From Halomonas sp. SSL-5 (lineage in GTDB: Bacteria; Pseudomonadota; Gammaproteobacteria; Pseudomonadales; Halomonadaceae): 64,000 bases of DNA. This document shows positions 28,195 to 36,791 of the stretch, piece after piece. Position 1 is the stretch's first letter, and each line of letters starts with the position of its first letter. The notes under the pieces are model-generated. The model ran no database searches. It saw only the letters and a list, made by a program, of their open reading frames with translations, and was not told the origin of the DNA. Made by a program: the position numbers and the translations under genes. Location: positions 38,619-102,618 of the forward strand of contig NZ_JAUYWF010000013.1 in NCBI RefSeq assembly GCF_030708455.1. Reading direction: 5' to 3'.

Positions 28195-28851
28195 ATGTCT
28201 CTGCGCATCAATGACGTCGTACCGGACTTCGAAGCCGATACCAGCCAGGGCCCGATCCGCTTCCACGAGTGGCTCGGCGACAGCTGGGCGATCCTGTTCT
28301 CCCATCCCAAGGACTTCACCCCGGTGTGCACCACCGAGTTCGGCGCGGTGGCCAAGCTCGGCGAGGAGTGGAAGAAGCGTGGCACCAAGGTGATCGGCAT
28401 TTCGGTGGATGGTGTCGAGGAGCACAAGGGCTGGATCAAGGACATCGCCAGCTTCGCCAGCTGCGACGTCGGCTTCCCGATCATCGCCGACGAGGACCTC
28501 AAGGTCGCCAAGCTGTTCGACATGCTGCCCGCCGACGCCTACCTGCCGGACGGCCGCACCCCGGCTGACAGCGCGACCGTTCGCGCGGTCTTCATCATCG
28601 GTCCGGACAAGCAGCTCAAGCTCACCATGACCTACCCGATGAACGTCGGCCGCAACTTCGCCGAGGTGCTGCGCGCCCTGGACGCCCTGCAGACCGCCAA
28701 CGGCGAGAATGTCGCCACCCCGGCCGACTGGAACCTGGGCCAGGACGTGATCATCCCCACCAGCGTCTCTGATGAAGACGCCAAGGCGAAGTATGGCGAG
28801 TTCGAGACCGTCTTCCCCTACCTGCGCCGCGCCAAGCTGCCGCAGAAGTAA
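28195..28851 (+). CDS. 1-Cys peroxiredoxin (Prx6 family)
   Basis: This 218-residue protein has the Prx6-type active site FTPVCTTEFG with peroxidatic Cys45, and the long C-terminal extension typical of this subgroup (NVATPADWNLGQDVIIPTS, then PYLRRAKLP). It reduces peroxides in the cytoplasm, with an external reductant. The start MSLRINDVVPDF has CAGGGAG upstream. It is monocistronic, followed by a strong terminator. A second, unrelated peroxiredoxin (Bcp) is at 7.3 kb. Confidence 0.93.
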   Translation: MSLRINDVVPDFEADTSQGPIRFHEWLGDSWAILFSHPKDFTPVCTTEFGAVAKLGEEWKKRGTKVIGISVDGVEEHKGWIKDIASFASCDVGFPIIADEDLKVAKLFDMLPADAYLPDGRTPADSATVRAVFIIGPDKQLKLTMTYPMNVGRNFAEVLRALDALQTANGENVATPADWNLGQDVIIPTSVSDEDAKAKYGEFETVFPYLRRAKLPQK

Positions 28852-28878
28852 GCGACCCGGCACCCGCCATCGCTCCCC

Positions 28879-28900
28879 GCCCCCGCCCCTCGGCGGGGGC
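28879..28900 (+). terminator. Intrinsic terminator of the peroxiredoxin gene
   Basis: Nine-bp arms GCCCCCGCC / GGCGGGGGC with a four-base loop are followed by CTTTGTTTG, 27 bases after the stop codon. Confidence 0.85.
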
Positions 28901-28917
28901 CTTTGTTTGGGTGGGGC

Positions 28918-30333
28918 TCAGCGTCCCGGCTTGAAGCTTGCGGGCTCCAGGTCATGGCGCGCCAGCAGCTTGTAGAAGTCGGTACGGTTACGCCCGGCGA
29001 TGCGCGCCGCCTGGGTGACGTTGCCCTCGGTCAGCTTGAGCACCTTGATCAGGTAGCGTCGCTCGAAGGCCGCCCGGGCGTCGTTGAAGGTGGGCAGGGC
29101 CTGCTCCTCGGCGGCCAGGGCCTGGGCCACCAGCGCCTCGGGGATGATGGCCGTGCCGGTCAGCGCCACACATTGCTCCACCACGTTGACCAGCTGGCGC
29201 ACGTTACCCGGCCAGGCGCTGGCGGCGAGCAGCTTCAACGCCTCCGGCGAGAAGCCCTTGACGAAGGGCTTGTGGCGCTCGGCCGCCTGAGCCACCAGGT
29301 GCTTGGCCAGCAGCGGCACATCCTCGGCGCGCTCCTTGAGCGGGGGCAGGCGCAGGTTGACCACGTTGAGGCGGTAGTAGAGGTCCTCGCGGAACTCCCC
29401 CTCGCTCATGGCGCGGTCCAGATCACGGTGGGTGGCCGAGATGATGCGCACGTCGATGGGAATCGAGGCAGTGGAGCCCAGCGGGCGGATCTGGCGCTCC
29501 TGCAGGGCGCGCAGCAACTTGACCTGCAACGACAGCGGCATGTCGCCGATCTCGTCCAGGAACAGGGTGCCCCCGTCGGCGGCCTGAAACAGGCCCTGAT
29601 GCTCGCTCACCGCCCCGGTGAAGGCGCCCCTGGCGTGCCCGAAGAGCTCGCTCTCGAGCAGCTGTTCCGGCAGCGCGCCGCAGTTGATCGCCACGAAGGG
29701 CTTGTCGGCGCGGCGGCTGGCGCGATGGATGGCCTTGGCCATCAGCTCCTTGCCGGAGCCGGAGGGGCCGGTGACCAGCACGCTGACATCGGAGGCCGCC
29801 ACCATGCGCGCCTGCTCCAGCAACCGCTCCATCTCGGGGCTATGGGTGATGATCCCGGCGCGCCAGGCCTCGTCGCCCTCGGGGGTGGCCCCCGGCGCCT
29901 GGGCCAGGGCCTCCTCGATGGCCGCGAACAGCTCATCGCGGTCCACCGGCTTGGTCAGGAAGCTGAACACCCCCTCGCGGGTGGCGGCGACCGCGTCGGG
30001 AATCGAACCGTGGGCGGTGAGCAGGATCACCGGCAGCCCCGGCGCCTCGCGCTGCACCTCCCGGAACAACGCCAGGCCGTCCATCTCGTCCATGCGCAGG
30101 TCGGTCAGCACCAGGTCGGGGCGATCGACCTCCAGCGAGCGCAGCGCCTCGCGGCCGCTCTCGGCGGTGGTCAGCCGATAGCCACGACTCTCCAGACGCA
30201 TGCCCAGCAGCTTGAGCAGGCTGACATCGTCATCCACCAGCAGGATATGCGCAGGCTGCCGACGCCCGGCACTCCCGGCGGCCGCCACCCGGGTCGATTC
30301 AGCGCGGGCTTGCAGGGGGGGCAGGTTCTTCAC
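28918..30333 (-). CDS. glrR: Sigma-54-dependent response regulator GlrR
   Basis: The 471-residue protein has a receiver domain ([15 protein letters not shown], phospho-Asp in [13 protein letters not shown]), an AAA+ domain with Walker A GPSGSGKE, the sigma-54 contact loop GAFTGA and Walker [11 protein letters not shown], and a Fis-type helix-turn-helix at the C-terminus ([21 protein letters not shown]). This order and the linkage to glrK and a QseG-like lipoprotein identify GlrR (YfhA/QseF). In E. coli it activates sigma-54 transcription of the small RNA glmY and of rpoE. It is the last gene of the glrK operon. Candidate target sites lie upstream of that operon. Confidence 0.93.
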   Translation of the reverse strand: MKNLPPLQARAESTRVAAAGSAGRRQPAHILLVDDDVSLLKLLGMRLESRGYRLTTAESGREALRSLEVDRPDLVLTDLRMDEMDGLALFREVQREAPGLPVILLTAHGSIPDAVAATREGVFSFLTKPVDRDELFAAIEEALAQAPGATPEGDEAWRAGIITHSPEMERLLEQARMVAASDVSVLVTGPSGSGKELMAKAIHRASRRADKPFVAINCGALPEQLLESELFGHARGAFTGAVSEHQGLFQAADGGTLFLDEIGDMPLSLQVKLLRALQERQIRPLGSTASIPIDVRIISATHRDLDRAMSEGEFREDLYYRLNVVNLRLPPLKERAEDVPLLAKHLVAQAAERHKPFVKGFSPEALKLLAASAWPGNVRQLVNVVEQCVALTGTAIIPEALVAQALAAEEQALPTFNDARAAFERRYLIKVLKLTEGNVTQAARIAGRNRTDFYKLLARHDLEPASFKPGR

Positions 30334-30346
30334 GTCGGGGTCTCCA

Positions 30347-30922
30347 TCACTCTTCGGTCTGTTGTCGCAGGTTGATGCTGCGCTCGATGGCGGTCAGCGC
30401 CTCGAGCTTCTTCTCCAGTTCGGCCTTTTCCTCGTCCAGCGCGGCGCTGCGGGCCTCGCTCTGCGCCTGGGCCGACTGCGCGGCACTCAAGCGCCCGGCC
30501 ATGCCACGCCGCCTCTCCAGCTCGTTGAGCCAGTAGCGCAGCAGCGGCTGCAGGGACACCGGCGCGGCGGAGAGGTCGGCCTTGTAGAGCTCCGAGGCCC
30601 GGTCCCACTGGCCCTGGCTGCCCCAGGAGAGCGCCACGGCGCGGGCCAGGCGACGCTCGGCGGACGTCCCTTCCAGGCGCGTGAGCATCGCCTCGCGCCA
30701 GGCACGATCACCGCGCTGGGACGCCAGCCCGAAGGCCACCCACTCCGGCAGCAGGCAGTCGTCGTCGGCGAAGCTCGGCCGCTCGGCATGGCAGCCACTG
30801 GCCGAGGCGGCCGCCCCGGAGGGAGTGCGGCTGGAGGGCAGCTCGAAGGGGGCCTGTGGCAGCAGCTCGCAACCGGCCAGCCAGACGGCCAGCATACCGG
30901 CCAGCAGAGGGCGAAGGGTCAT
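30347..30922 (-). CDS. qseG: QseG-like outer membrane lipoprotein
   Basis: This 191-residue protein starts with a lipoprotein signal, LLAGMLAVWLAGCE, with the lipidated Cys18. A TPR-like helical body follows (RAWREAMLTRLEGTSAERRL, WDRASELYKADLS), then a C-terminal coiled coil rich in Ala/Glu/Lys. It lies between glrK and glrR, where E. coli has qseG (yfhG), whose product interacts with GlrK at the envelope. Sequence similarity to E. coli QseG is hard to judge by eye, so the name rests mainly on position and type. Confidence 0.72.
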   Translation of the reverse strand: MTLRPLLAGMLAVWLAGCELLPQAPFELPSSRTPSGAAASASGCHAERPSFADDDCLLPEWVAFGLASQRGDRAWREAMLTRLEGTSAERRLARAVALSWGSQGQWDRASELYKADLSAAPVSLQPLLRYWLNELERRRGMAGRLSAAQSAQAQSEARSAALDEEKAELEKKLEALTAIERSINLRQQTEE

Positions 30923-30926
30923 GGCA

Positions 30927-32414
30927 TCAATTCCTTGCATCCTGGCCTGCCATCCCGGCAGGCGTGCGGTCAGGGTCAGTCCGGGACGAAGCAGCCCGCG
31001 GCAGAGTGAGGCGGAAGCAGACCGCCAGGCGCGGGTCCTCCACCAGCGCCAGCTCTCCCTCCTGGAGGCGCGCGCAGTCCGCCGCCACCGAGAGGCCGAT
31101 GCCCGAGCCCTTGAGCGGTCCCTTGCGTCGGGTGCGCCCCTGATAGAAGGCCTCGAACAGCCGCGGGCGATCGACCTCGGCGATGGGCTCACCGCTGTTG
31201 GCCACCTCCAGCTCCAGGCTGTCGCGGCGCTGGCGGGCACGAATCTCCAGCTCGCCGCCATCGGCACCGTAGGCGATGGCGTTGGACACCAGATTGTCGA
31301 GGATATGGCCGGTCGCGGTGCGGTCCAGCACCCACTTCACCGGGCCGTCGAAGCACTCGACCCGCATCCCCTTGTTGGAAAGCGCCAGGCGGTGCTTGGC
31401 CAGCACCTCGCGAACCAGGGTGGCAACGTCGAGCCGCTCGACCTCCACGCGCCGACTGTGCTGCAGCAGATTGTAGTCGAGCAGCTGCTCGATCAGCCGC
31501 TGCAGCTCGCGGCCGCTGTCATCGATCAGCTTGAGGATCTCCATCTGCTGCGGCGTCAGCTCCCCGACCACCCCGTCGGCGAGCAGCGCCGAACCTTCAC
31601 GCACGCTGGCCAGCGGGGTCTTGAGTTCGTGGGACATGTGACGCAGGAACTGCTGCTTCTCGGCCTCCAGCTCGGCGAGCCGCGAGGCGAGCCAGTCGAG
31701 GCGCTCATCCAGCTTGATCATCTCCGCCGGCCCCTGCACCGGTTGCGGCGGCTCATCGCGGGCGCCGCTGCCGATCCTCAGGATGCGGCGCTCCAGCTGG
31801 CGCACCGGGCGGATGATCAGCCACGAGAACAGCAGCATCATCACCAGGCTGGCAGAGACCAGCGCACCGGTCTGCCACCACAGCCGCCCCTGGACGCCCT
31901 GGGCCCGCTCGCGGATCGAGTCGATGCGGGTGTCGATGCGCCGGTTGGTGGCCTGGCGGATCGCCTCGGTGCGCTGAGCGAAGGCGGGGAACTCGGCGAG
32001 CCTCTCCTCGAACGCCTCCATGGGCAGCCCCGGCAGCGCCGCCAGCTCGTCGAGCTGCCGCGCCAGCGCCGCCACGTCGGGGTCATCGGGGAGCAGCTCG
32101 CGCTGCAGCGCGAGCAGTTCGCGGTACTCTGCCAGGCGCTCGCCGTAGATCTCCAGCAGGCTCGACTGCTCGAGCACGGCGTACTGGCGGGCGCTGCGCT
32201 CCATCTCCAGCGCCAGGGCGCCCAGGGTCCGGGCGCGCCGAGTCTCTTCCACCGCCTGGCGGGCGCTGACGTCGGCCAGGCGGGAGAGCTCGGAGAGCGC
32301 CTGGGCGGCCTGGAACATCAGCACGGCCAGCGGCAGCATCACCACCAGGAAGGCGATCAGCACCAGCTGCAACAGGGAGCGGGGGCGCCAGCGACGGGCG
32401 ACTCGAGTGGTCAT
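30927..32414 (-). CDS. glrK: Sensor histidine kinase GlrK
   Basis: The 495-residue kinase has two transmembrane segments (LLQLVLIAFLVVMLPLAVLMF near residue 15-35 and ALVSASLVMMLLFSWLII near 190) around a helical periplasmic domain of about 150 residues. A HAMP-like linker, the phospho-acceptor FLRHMSHELKTPLASVREG and an HATPase domain with DNLVSNAIAYGADGG and KGSGIGLSVA follow. It should phosphorylate GlrR. The start MTTRVARRWR is chosen over an ATG 54-57 bases upstream because the signal anchor begins close to it. A U8 terminator 125 bases upstream separates it from a small-RNA candidate. Confidence 0.9.
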   Translation of the reverse strand: MTTRVARRWRPRSLLQLVLIAFLVVMLPLAVLMFQAAQALSELSRLADVSARQAVEETRRARTLGALALEMERSARQYAVLEQSSLLEIYGERLAEYRELLALQRELLPDDPDVAALARQLDELAALPGLPMEAFEERLAEFPAFAQRTEAIRQATNRRIDTRIDSIRERAQGVQGRLWWQTGALVSASLVMMLLFSWLIIRPVRQLERRILRIGSGARDEPPQPVQGPAEMIKLDERLDWLASRLAELEAEKQQFLRHMSHELKTPLASVREGSALLADGVVGELTPQQMEILKLIDDSGRELQRLIEQLLDYNLLQHSRRVEVERLDVATLVREVLAKHRLALSNKGMRVECFDGPVKWVLDRTATGHILDNLVSNAIAYGADGGELEIRARQRRDSLELEVANSGEPIAEVDRPRLFEAFYQGRTRRKGPLKGSGIGLSVAADCARLQEGELALVEDPRLAVCFRLTLPRAASSRTDPDRTPAGMAGQDARN

Positions 32415-32538
32415 GTCCAGCGTTCTTTGCAGGAGGCCGAGGGGCGGGACGGTGGATGGGGCTGCCATCATGTCGGACCTTCAGGATACCAGAGTTTGCT
32501 CGGGAGCCGTGCCCTTCGCCCGAGGCCGGGTGGGCGGC

Positions 32539-32563
32539 AAAAAAAAGGCCGGCAGGGCCGGCC
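32539..32563 (-). terminator. Intrinsic terminator with U8 upstream of glrK
   Basis: On the minus strand GGCCGGC-CCT-GCCGGCC is followed immediately by eight T. It lies upstream of glrK and in the same orientation, so it must end a transcript that starts further upstream and does not encode a protein. Confidence 0.9.
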
Positions 32564-33014
32564 CAAGTACGCAGGGAACTGAAGGGTCTGAAAGGATCAC
32601 CGCTGGTGGCCTGATCCATCCAGCGCTCACCCTTCCAAACGGGCCGGGGAAGGCCCTCGAAGCCATGAGTCAGCCATCTGCCACCAGGGGCTGGCCTTCC
32701 TCATGCGGCCGATGCGCCAGGCGCATCGCCCTGCTTCGTGTCTGGCAGTGTCGTCGGACCTGACCACATCGGGTCGAGCCGTGACGCCACTGCGCGATTC
32801 GATCCCCCGCAAGGGGGAGAGGCATCCATGCCAGGGCATCCTTGCCCTTGGGGTACGCGTCCGTGACCGTGTCGGTACCCGTCTCATCGCAACCTAAGTC
32901 ACACATCGCTAGGAGCAGACGCTGATCGCCGGGAGGCGAGGCACAGGGCAGTGTGGTTCCGCCCCCTGGACGATCGAAGCGGTTCGAGCCGTAATGAACC
33001 GCTTTCGTTGCTCA
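32539..33014 (-). ncRNA. Candidate GlrR-activated small RNA (GlmY-like position)
   Basis: The limits are the predicted sigma-54 start and the U8 terminator, about 475 bases. Near the 5' end a perfect 9-bp stem (AAGCGGTTC/GAACCGCTT, 32977-33004) forms about ten bases after the start. Further stems include TCCCCC/GGGGGA with a TTGC loop near 32802-32819, GATGCGCC/GGCGCATC near 32711-32727, and GAAGGGT/ACCCTTC enclosing CGCTGG/CCAGCG at about 32581-32637. In E. coli, glmY is also upstream of glrK and activated by GlrR. I cannot show homology to GlmY/GlmZ, and this RNA would be more than twice as long unless processed. Confidence 0.6.
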
Positions 33015-33024
33015 CCAAGAGTAT

Positions 33025-33040
33025 TGCGATCGCCGTGCCA
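33025..33040 (-). promoter_or_regulatory. Sigma-54 promoter of the small-RNA candidate
   Basis: The minus strand reads TGGCACG-GCGA-TCGCA. The consensus is TGGCACG-N4-TTGCA/T; only one base of the -12 element differs. The invariant GG and GC are exactly ten bases apart. The start is expected near 33014. Confidence 0.75.
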
Positions 33041-33063
33041 TAAAATGAAAAATCGTTTGTTTT

Positions 33064-33076
33064 TAATAACTTGAAA
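33064..33076 (-). promoter_or_regulatory. IHF-like site between operators and sigma-54 promoter
   Basis: TTTCAAGTTATTA differs from WATCAA-N4-TTR at one position. It is centred about 56 bases upstream of the predicted start, in an AT-rich patch, where an IHF bend would bring the operator-bound activator to the promoter. Confidence 0.5.
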
Positions 33077-33136
33077 ACATCACCCATCTAGCACGACGGC
33101 AGGAGGAAGATAACGGAGGGATTTCGGGCGACAATC

Positions 33137-33154
33137 CGTCGCCAGGAGGCGACG
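33137..33154. promoter_or_regulatory. GlrR-type operator 1
   Basis: CGTC-N10-GACG, a palindrome with matching inner bases (GTCGCC/GGCGAC). GlrR of Enterobacteriaceae binds TGTC-N10-GACA. It is centred about 131 bases upstream of the sigma-54 start. An extra half-site (GGCGACA) lies at 33127-33133. Because it also forms an 8-bp hairpin, it might alternatively end argA transcription, but no U-tract follows. Confidence 0.6.
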
Positions 33155-33201
33155 GCAAGCGAGAGGCTTTCGATAAACACTTTATTTTCAGCAACTTGGA
33201 G

Positions 33202-33219
33202 GGTCGCAATGCGGCGACA
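33202..33219. promoter_or_regulatory. GlrR-type operator 2
   Basis: GGTC-N10-GACA matches TGTC-N10-GACA at seven of eight positions. Read on the minus strand it starts TGTCGCCGCAT, like operator 3. It is about 196 bases upstream of the sigma-54 start. Confidence 0.6.
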
Positions 33220-33232
33220 GTGGCGCCATGCA

Positions 33233-33250
33233 TGGTGCCACGCGGCGACA
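33233..33250. promoter_or_regulatory. GlrR-type operator 3 (one good half)
   Basis: On the minus strand TGTCGCCGCGTGGCACCA. The first half is perfect and shares TGTCGCCGC with operator 2. The second half (ACCA) is degenerate. It is 31 bp, about three helical turns, from operator 2. Confidence 0.45.
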
Positions 33251-33257
33251 CCCCGGC

Positions 33258-34571
33258 TCAGCCCAGCGACTTGACCAGCACCTTGGACTTGCGGGCGTGG
33301 TTATAGGTGTCCCGGCGCAGCAGCGGCAGCGCCTCGAGGTCGGCCAGGCGAAAGCCGTGCTCGAAGAACCAATGCGTGGTGTGGGTGGTCAGCGCGAACA
33401 GCGCCGACAGCCCCTGGCGCCGGGCCCGGCGCTCGAGCTCGGCGAGCAGTAGCTCGCCCCGGGCGCCACCGCGATAGTCGTCATGAACCGCAACGCAGGC
33501 CAGCTCGCCCATCTCGGCATCGTCGAAACGGTGCAGGGCCGCACAGCCGATGATCATGCCATCGCGCTCGATCACCAGGTAATCGTCGATCTCGTGCTCG
33601 AGCCGCTCCCGGGAGCGTGGTACCAGCATGCCGCGCCGCTCCAGGGGCTCGAGCAGCTCCAGCAGGCCGCCGATATCCGCCAGCTCCGCCGAGCGCAGCT
33701 GTTCGTAGCGGTGCTGGGTGATCATGGTACCGACACCGTCGCGGGTGAAGAGCTCACCGAGCAGGGCATCGTGGTCATGCCAGGAGAGCAGGTGGGTACG
33801 CGCCACTCCGTGACGGGCCGCCTGGCAGGCGGCCTCCAGGTGGCGCGAAAGCTCGCTGCCGGGGGCCGCCTGGGCCAGCAGCGGCCCCGCGTCGGCGGGG
33901 GTCAGCTGGCGCTGCAGCTGGCCGCTGGCGTCGAACAGGCCGCTGGCCTCGCCGAGCAGGATCAGCTTGTCGGCCGACAGCGCCATGGCGGCATGCTGGG
34001 CCACATCGGAGGCGTCGAGGTCGAACACCTCGCCGGTGCTGGAGAAGCCCAGTGGCGGCAGCACCACCAGCGCCCCCTTCCCCAGCAGACCCTCGATGGC
34101 CTGGGTGCGCACCCGGCGCACCTCGCCGCTGTGATCGAAATCGACCCCCTCGCGGACCCCCAGCGGCTTGGCCATCACCAGGTTGCCGGAGACCGCGGTG
34201 AGCTCGACGCCGTGCATGGGCGTGTTGGGCAGCCCCAGCGAGAAGCGGGCCTCCAACCACAGCCGCTGCTCGGCGGCAACCCGCTCGATGCAGGCCATGA
34301 CCTCACCGTCGGCGACCCAGCGCCCCTGGTGCTGCCCCGGCGTGATCCCCGCGGCATCCAGCGCCTGGCGTACCTGGGGGCGAATGCCGAACACCACCAC
34401 CAACCGCACCCCGAGGGTGTGCAGCAGCGCCAGGTCCTGGACCAGCTGCTCGCCGCGACCGCGCGCCATCGCCTCGCCCTCGATCAGGATGACGAAGGTT
34501 CGCCCGCGGTGGGCGTTGATATAGGGCGAGGAGTTGCGAAACCAGTCGACGAAGGGGAAGCGTGTATCCAA
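33258..34571 (-). CDS. argA: Amino-acid N-acetyltransferase (N-acetylglutamate synthase)
   Basis: ArgA acetylates glutamate with acetyl-CoA, the first step of arginine synthesis. The protein has an amino-acid-kinase-like domain (FRNSSPYINAHRGRTFVILI, LLHTLGVRLVVVFGIRPQV) followed by a GNAT domain (DIGGLLELLEPLERRGMLV, GELACVAVHDDYRGGARGE, TTHTTHWFFEHGF). The C-terminus RKSKVLVKSLG resembles the E. coli end. No ATG is available near the start. I prefer TTG at 34571, with GGAGAG six bases upstream, giving 437 residues against 443 in E. coli; a GTG at 34652 is an alternative. The small-RNA regulatory region follows. Confidence 0.92.
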   Translation of the reverse strand: MDTRFPFVDWFRNSSPYINAHRGRTFVILIEGEAMARGRGEQLVQDLALLHTLGVRLVVVFGIRPQVRQALDAAGITPGQHQGRWVADGEVMACIERVAAEQRLWLEARFSLGLPNTPMHGVELTAVSGNLVMAKPLGVREGVDFDHSGEVRRVRTQAIEGLLGKGALVVLPPLGFSSTGEVFDLDASDVAQHAAMALSADKLILLGEASGLFDASGQLQRQLTPADAGPLLAQAAPGSELSRHLEAACQAARHGVARTHLLSWHDHDALLGELFTRDGVGTMITQHRYEQLRSAELADIGGLLELLEPLERRGMLVPRSRERLEHEIDDYLVIERDGMIIGCAALHRFDDAEMGELACVAVHDDYRGGARGELLLAELERRARRQGLSALFALTTHTTHWFFEHGFRLADLEALPLLRRDTYNHARKSKVLVKSLG

Positions 34572-34737
34572 GAGCCGCTCTCCGGCAGCGGGTGAACGAA
34601 AGGCGTTGGGGCTGCCACGCCTATGGTAGAACGACGACAACGGCGGCACCACCGCCGTGGTACCGCCGTTTCAAGCTTCGGGCTGGACGTTGCTCCCCGG
34701 CCCGGCTCGCCGCTCGTGGCCTGCGGCCGAAGCCGAA

Positions 34738-36003
34738 CTAGCCGAACATGCCCTTGAAGGTGAAGAAGAACAGGATCGCCAGGCCCGCACCGGCGGGCAG
34801 GGTGATCAGCCATGACATGGCGATGGTGCCGATCACGCGCAGGTTCAGCGCCGCCATGCCGCGGGCCAGGCCCACGCCCAGCACGGCCCCCACCAGGGTA
34901 TGGGTGGTGGAGATCGGCAGGCCCGTGCCCGAGGCCAGCACCACGGTGACAGCGGCGGCCAGGGTGGCGGCGAAGCCACGGCTGGGGGTGAGCTCGGTGA
35001 TGCCGGTGCCCACGGTGGCGATCACCTTGCGACCGTAGGTGACCAGGCCGACGACGATGCCGCCGCCGCCCAGCACCAGCACCCACCAGGGCACCAGGGC
35101 CGCGGCCTCGATCTCGCCGCCGGTCTGCACCACGCTGATCACCGCCGCCAGCGGGCCCACGGCGTTGGCTACGTCGTTGGAGCCGTGGGCGAAGGCCATG
35201 GCGCAGGCGGTGAAGATCATCAGCACGCCGAATACCCGCTCGACCCCGCTGAAGCCGAACTGGTCGGTCTTGCGGTTGCTGGCCTGCACCCGCCGCTCCA
35301 TGAAGCCGCCGAGTGCCGAGACCAGCAGGCCGGCGAAGATGGACAGCAGGAGGCTGGCACCGAAGCCGAGGTCCAGGCCGACGTGCTTGAGGCCTTTGGT
35401 CAGGGTCACCATGGTCACCGCGAAGCCGACCAGGAAGACGTACATGGGCACATAGCGCTTGGCCGCGGCGAAGGGGTCCCTGGCCTCGAAGATCAGGTGC
35501 TGCACCGACTTGAACAGGGTGAAGGCGATGGTACCGGCGAGCAGCGGTGAGACGATCCAGCTGGCGGCGATCTGGCCAACCGCCCCCCAGTCCACGGCAG
35601 CGGCACCCAGGCCCGCCACCGAGAAGCCGACGATGGCGCCGACGATGGAGTGGGTGGTGGAGACCGGCCAGCCCTTCATTGAGGCGATCAGCAGCCAGGT
35701 GGCGGCCGCCAGCAGCGCCGCCAGCATGCCGTAGACCAGCAGCTGCGGGTCGTCCTGGAGCATCTCGGGGTCGATGATCCCCTTGCGAATGGTGTTGGTG
35801 ACCTCACCGCCGGCCAGCCAGGCACCGAGGAACTCGAAGATCACGGCGATGATGATCGCCTGCTTGATGGTGATGGCGCGAGAGCCTACCGAGGTGCCCA
35901 TGGCGTTGGCCACGTCGTTGGCACCCACGCCCCAGGCCATGAAGAAGCCGAAGAGGCAGGCCAGGATGATGAAGATCTCGCCGTGCTGCGCAATGATCGA
36001 CAT
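34738..36003 (-). CDS. pit: Low-affinity inorganic phosphate transporter, Pit family
   Basis: This 421-residue membrane protein shows the internal duplication of the PiT family. The signature GANDVANAMGTSVGS occurs near residue 23 and again as AHGSNDVANAVGP in the second half. Each half also has an STTH motif (VSTTHSIVGA and ISTTHTLVGA). About ten transmembrane helices are expected. It probably carries metal-phosphate by proton symport. It lies 74 bases downstream of a PhoU-like gene on the same strand, a common Pit partner arrangement. Confidence 0.92.
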   Translation of the reverse strand: MSIIAQHGEIFIILACLFGFFMAWGVGANDVANAMGTSVGSRAITIKQAIIIAVIFEFLGAWLAGGEVTNTIRKGIIDPEMLQDDPQLLVYGMLAALLAAATWLLIASMKGWPVSTTHSIVGAIVGFSVAGLGAAAVDWGAVGQIAASWIVSPLLAGTIAFTLFKSVQHLIFEARDPFAAAKRYVPMYVFLVGFAVTMVTLTKGLKHVGLDLGFGASLLLSIFAGLLVSALGGFMERRVQASNRKTDQFGFSGVERVFGVLMIFTACAMAFAHGSNDVANAVGPLAAVISVVQTGGEIEAAALVPWWVLVLGGGGIVVGLVTYGRKVIATVGTGITELTPSRGFAATLAAAVTVVLASGTGLPISTTHTLVGAVLGVGLARGMAALNLRVIGTIAMSWLITLPAGAGLAILFFFTFKGMFG

Positions 36004-36077
36004 GAGGATGTGTCCCCTCGTTGCGGTCGTTGGATGGCGTGCTGGTGGCGGCCCCGGGATCACCGGGGCCGTGGAAT

Positions 36078-36758
36078 TCAGTTGGCCGTCATGATCTGCA
36101 GGCGGCTGCCCACGCGCTCGGCGCGATCGGAGAGCTCACCCACCCAGTCGATGATCTTGTAGAGGAACATCACATCTACCGGGGGCATGCGATCCTCGAG
36201 GCCGAACAGCTGGCGACGGATGGCGACCTGCTGGTCGTCGGCCTGCTGTTCCAGGCGGTGCAGCTCGCGGATCAGCTTCTGCATCACGTCGCTGACGTTG
36301 CGTCCGAAGCCGGACTCGAGCAGCTCCCGAAGCTCCTCCAGGGCGTGGCGTGCCTGGGCCACGCAGGCCACCGCGGTGCGCATGTAGTCGCGCATCGGCT
36401 GGGCCAGCTCCTCGGGCATCTGCATGCGCCTGCCGAGCATGATCCCGGTGATGTCGCGGACCTTGTTGGCGATCTTGTCCTGTACGCTGATCAGGTCGAG
36501 CAGGTCGGAGCGCGATACCGGCAGGAACAGGGTATTGGGAAGGTTGAGGCGCAGCTCGGTCTTGAGCTCATCGGCCTCATGCTCGAGGCGCGTGACCGAC
36601 TCGCGGTGGGTCGCCGCCGCCTCCCAGTCGCCCACGAGGGTCGCCTCGAAGAACGGCAGCAGCTGGTCGGCGCACTCGCTCGTCTTGACGATATGGGTCA
36701 GCAGCGGCTGGAATGGCGAACGACCGAACATCGCGGAGAAGGGATTGGATGTCACCAT
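36078..36758 (-). CDS. PhoU-like Pit accessory protein (TIGR00153/DUF47)
   Basis: The 226-residue all-helical protein starts with FSAMFGRSPFQPLLTHIVKT and contains RLEHEADELKTELRLNLPNTLFLPVSRSDLLDLI split over its middle, the hallmark of the DUF47/TIGR00153 family. Conserved acidic residues (EHEAD, DLISVQDKIAN) match metal-binding positions of PhoU-type proteins. These proteins are usually encoded with pit and regulate it. It is divergent from the CYTH gene. Confidence 0.9.
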   Translation of the reverse strand: MVTSNPFSAMFGRSPFQPLLTHIVKTSECADQLLPFFEATLVGDWEAAATHRESVTRLEHEADELKTELRLNLPNTLFLPVSRSDLLDLISVQDKIANKVRDITGIMLGRRMQMPEELAQPMRDYMRTAVACVAQARHALEELRELLESGFGRNVSDVMQKLIRELHRLEQQADDQQVAIRRQLFGLEDRMPPVDVMFLYKIIDWVGELSDRAERVGSRLQIMTAN

Positions 36759-36791
36759 GGGGCATCTCGAAACCTGGAAAATGGCGGCGAC

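Larger units (their letters stand above)
32415..33257. other. 843-bp gene-free regulatory region between argA and glrK
   Basis: No protein gene is convincing here. In the direction of glrK (minus strand) it contains in order: three to four TGTCGCC-based operators, an IHF-like site, a sigma-54 promoter, a structured stretch of about 470 bases, and an intrinsic terminator with U8. Each part is listed separately. The layout suggests a small RNA gene. Confidence 0.75.

Noticed and set aside
32670..32906. 78-codon minus-strand frame inside the small-RNA candidate
   Set aside because: It lacks a ribosome site and family features, and its sequence is explained by stem-loop repeats. A small translated peptide cannot be fully excluded.
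32539..33014. RNase P RNA, tmRNA or CsrB-type RNA as identity of the structured stretch
   Set aside because: No RNase P or tmRNA core sequences are recognisable, and the GGA motifs are not regularly placed in loops.
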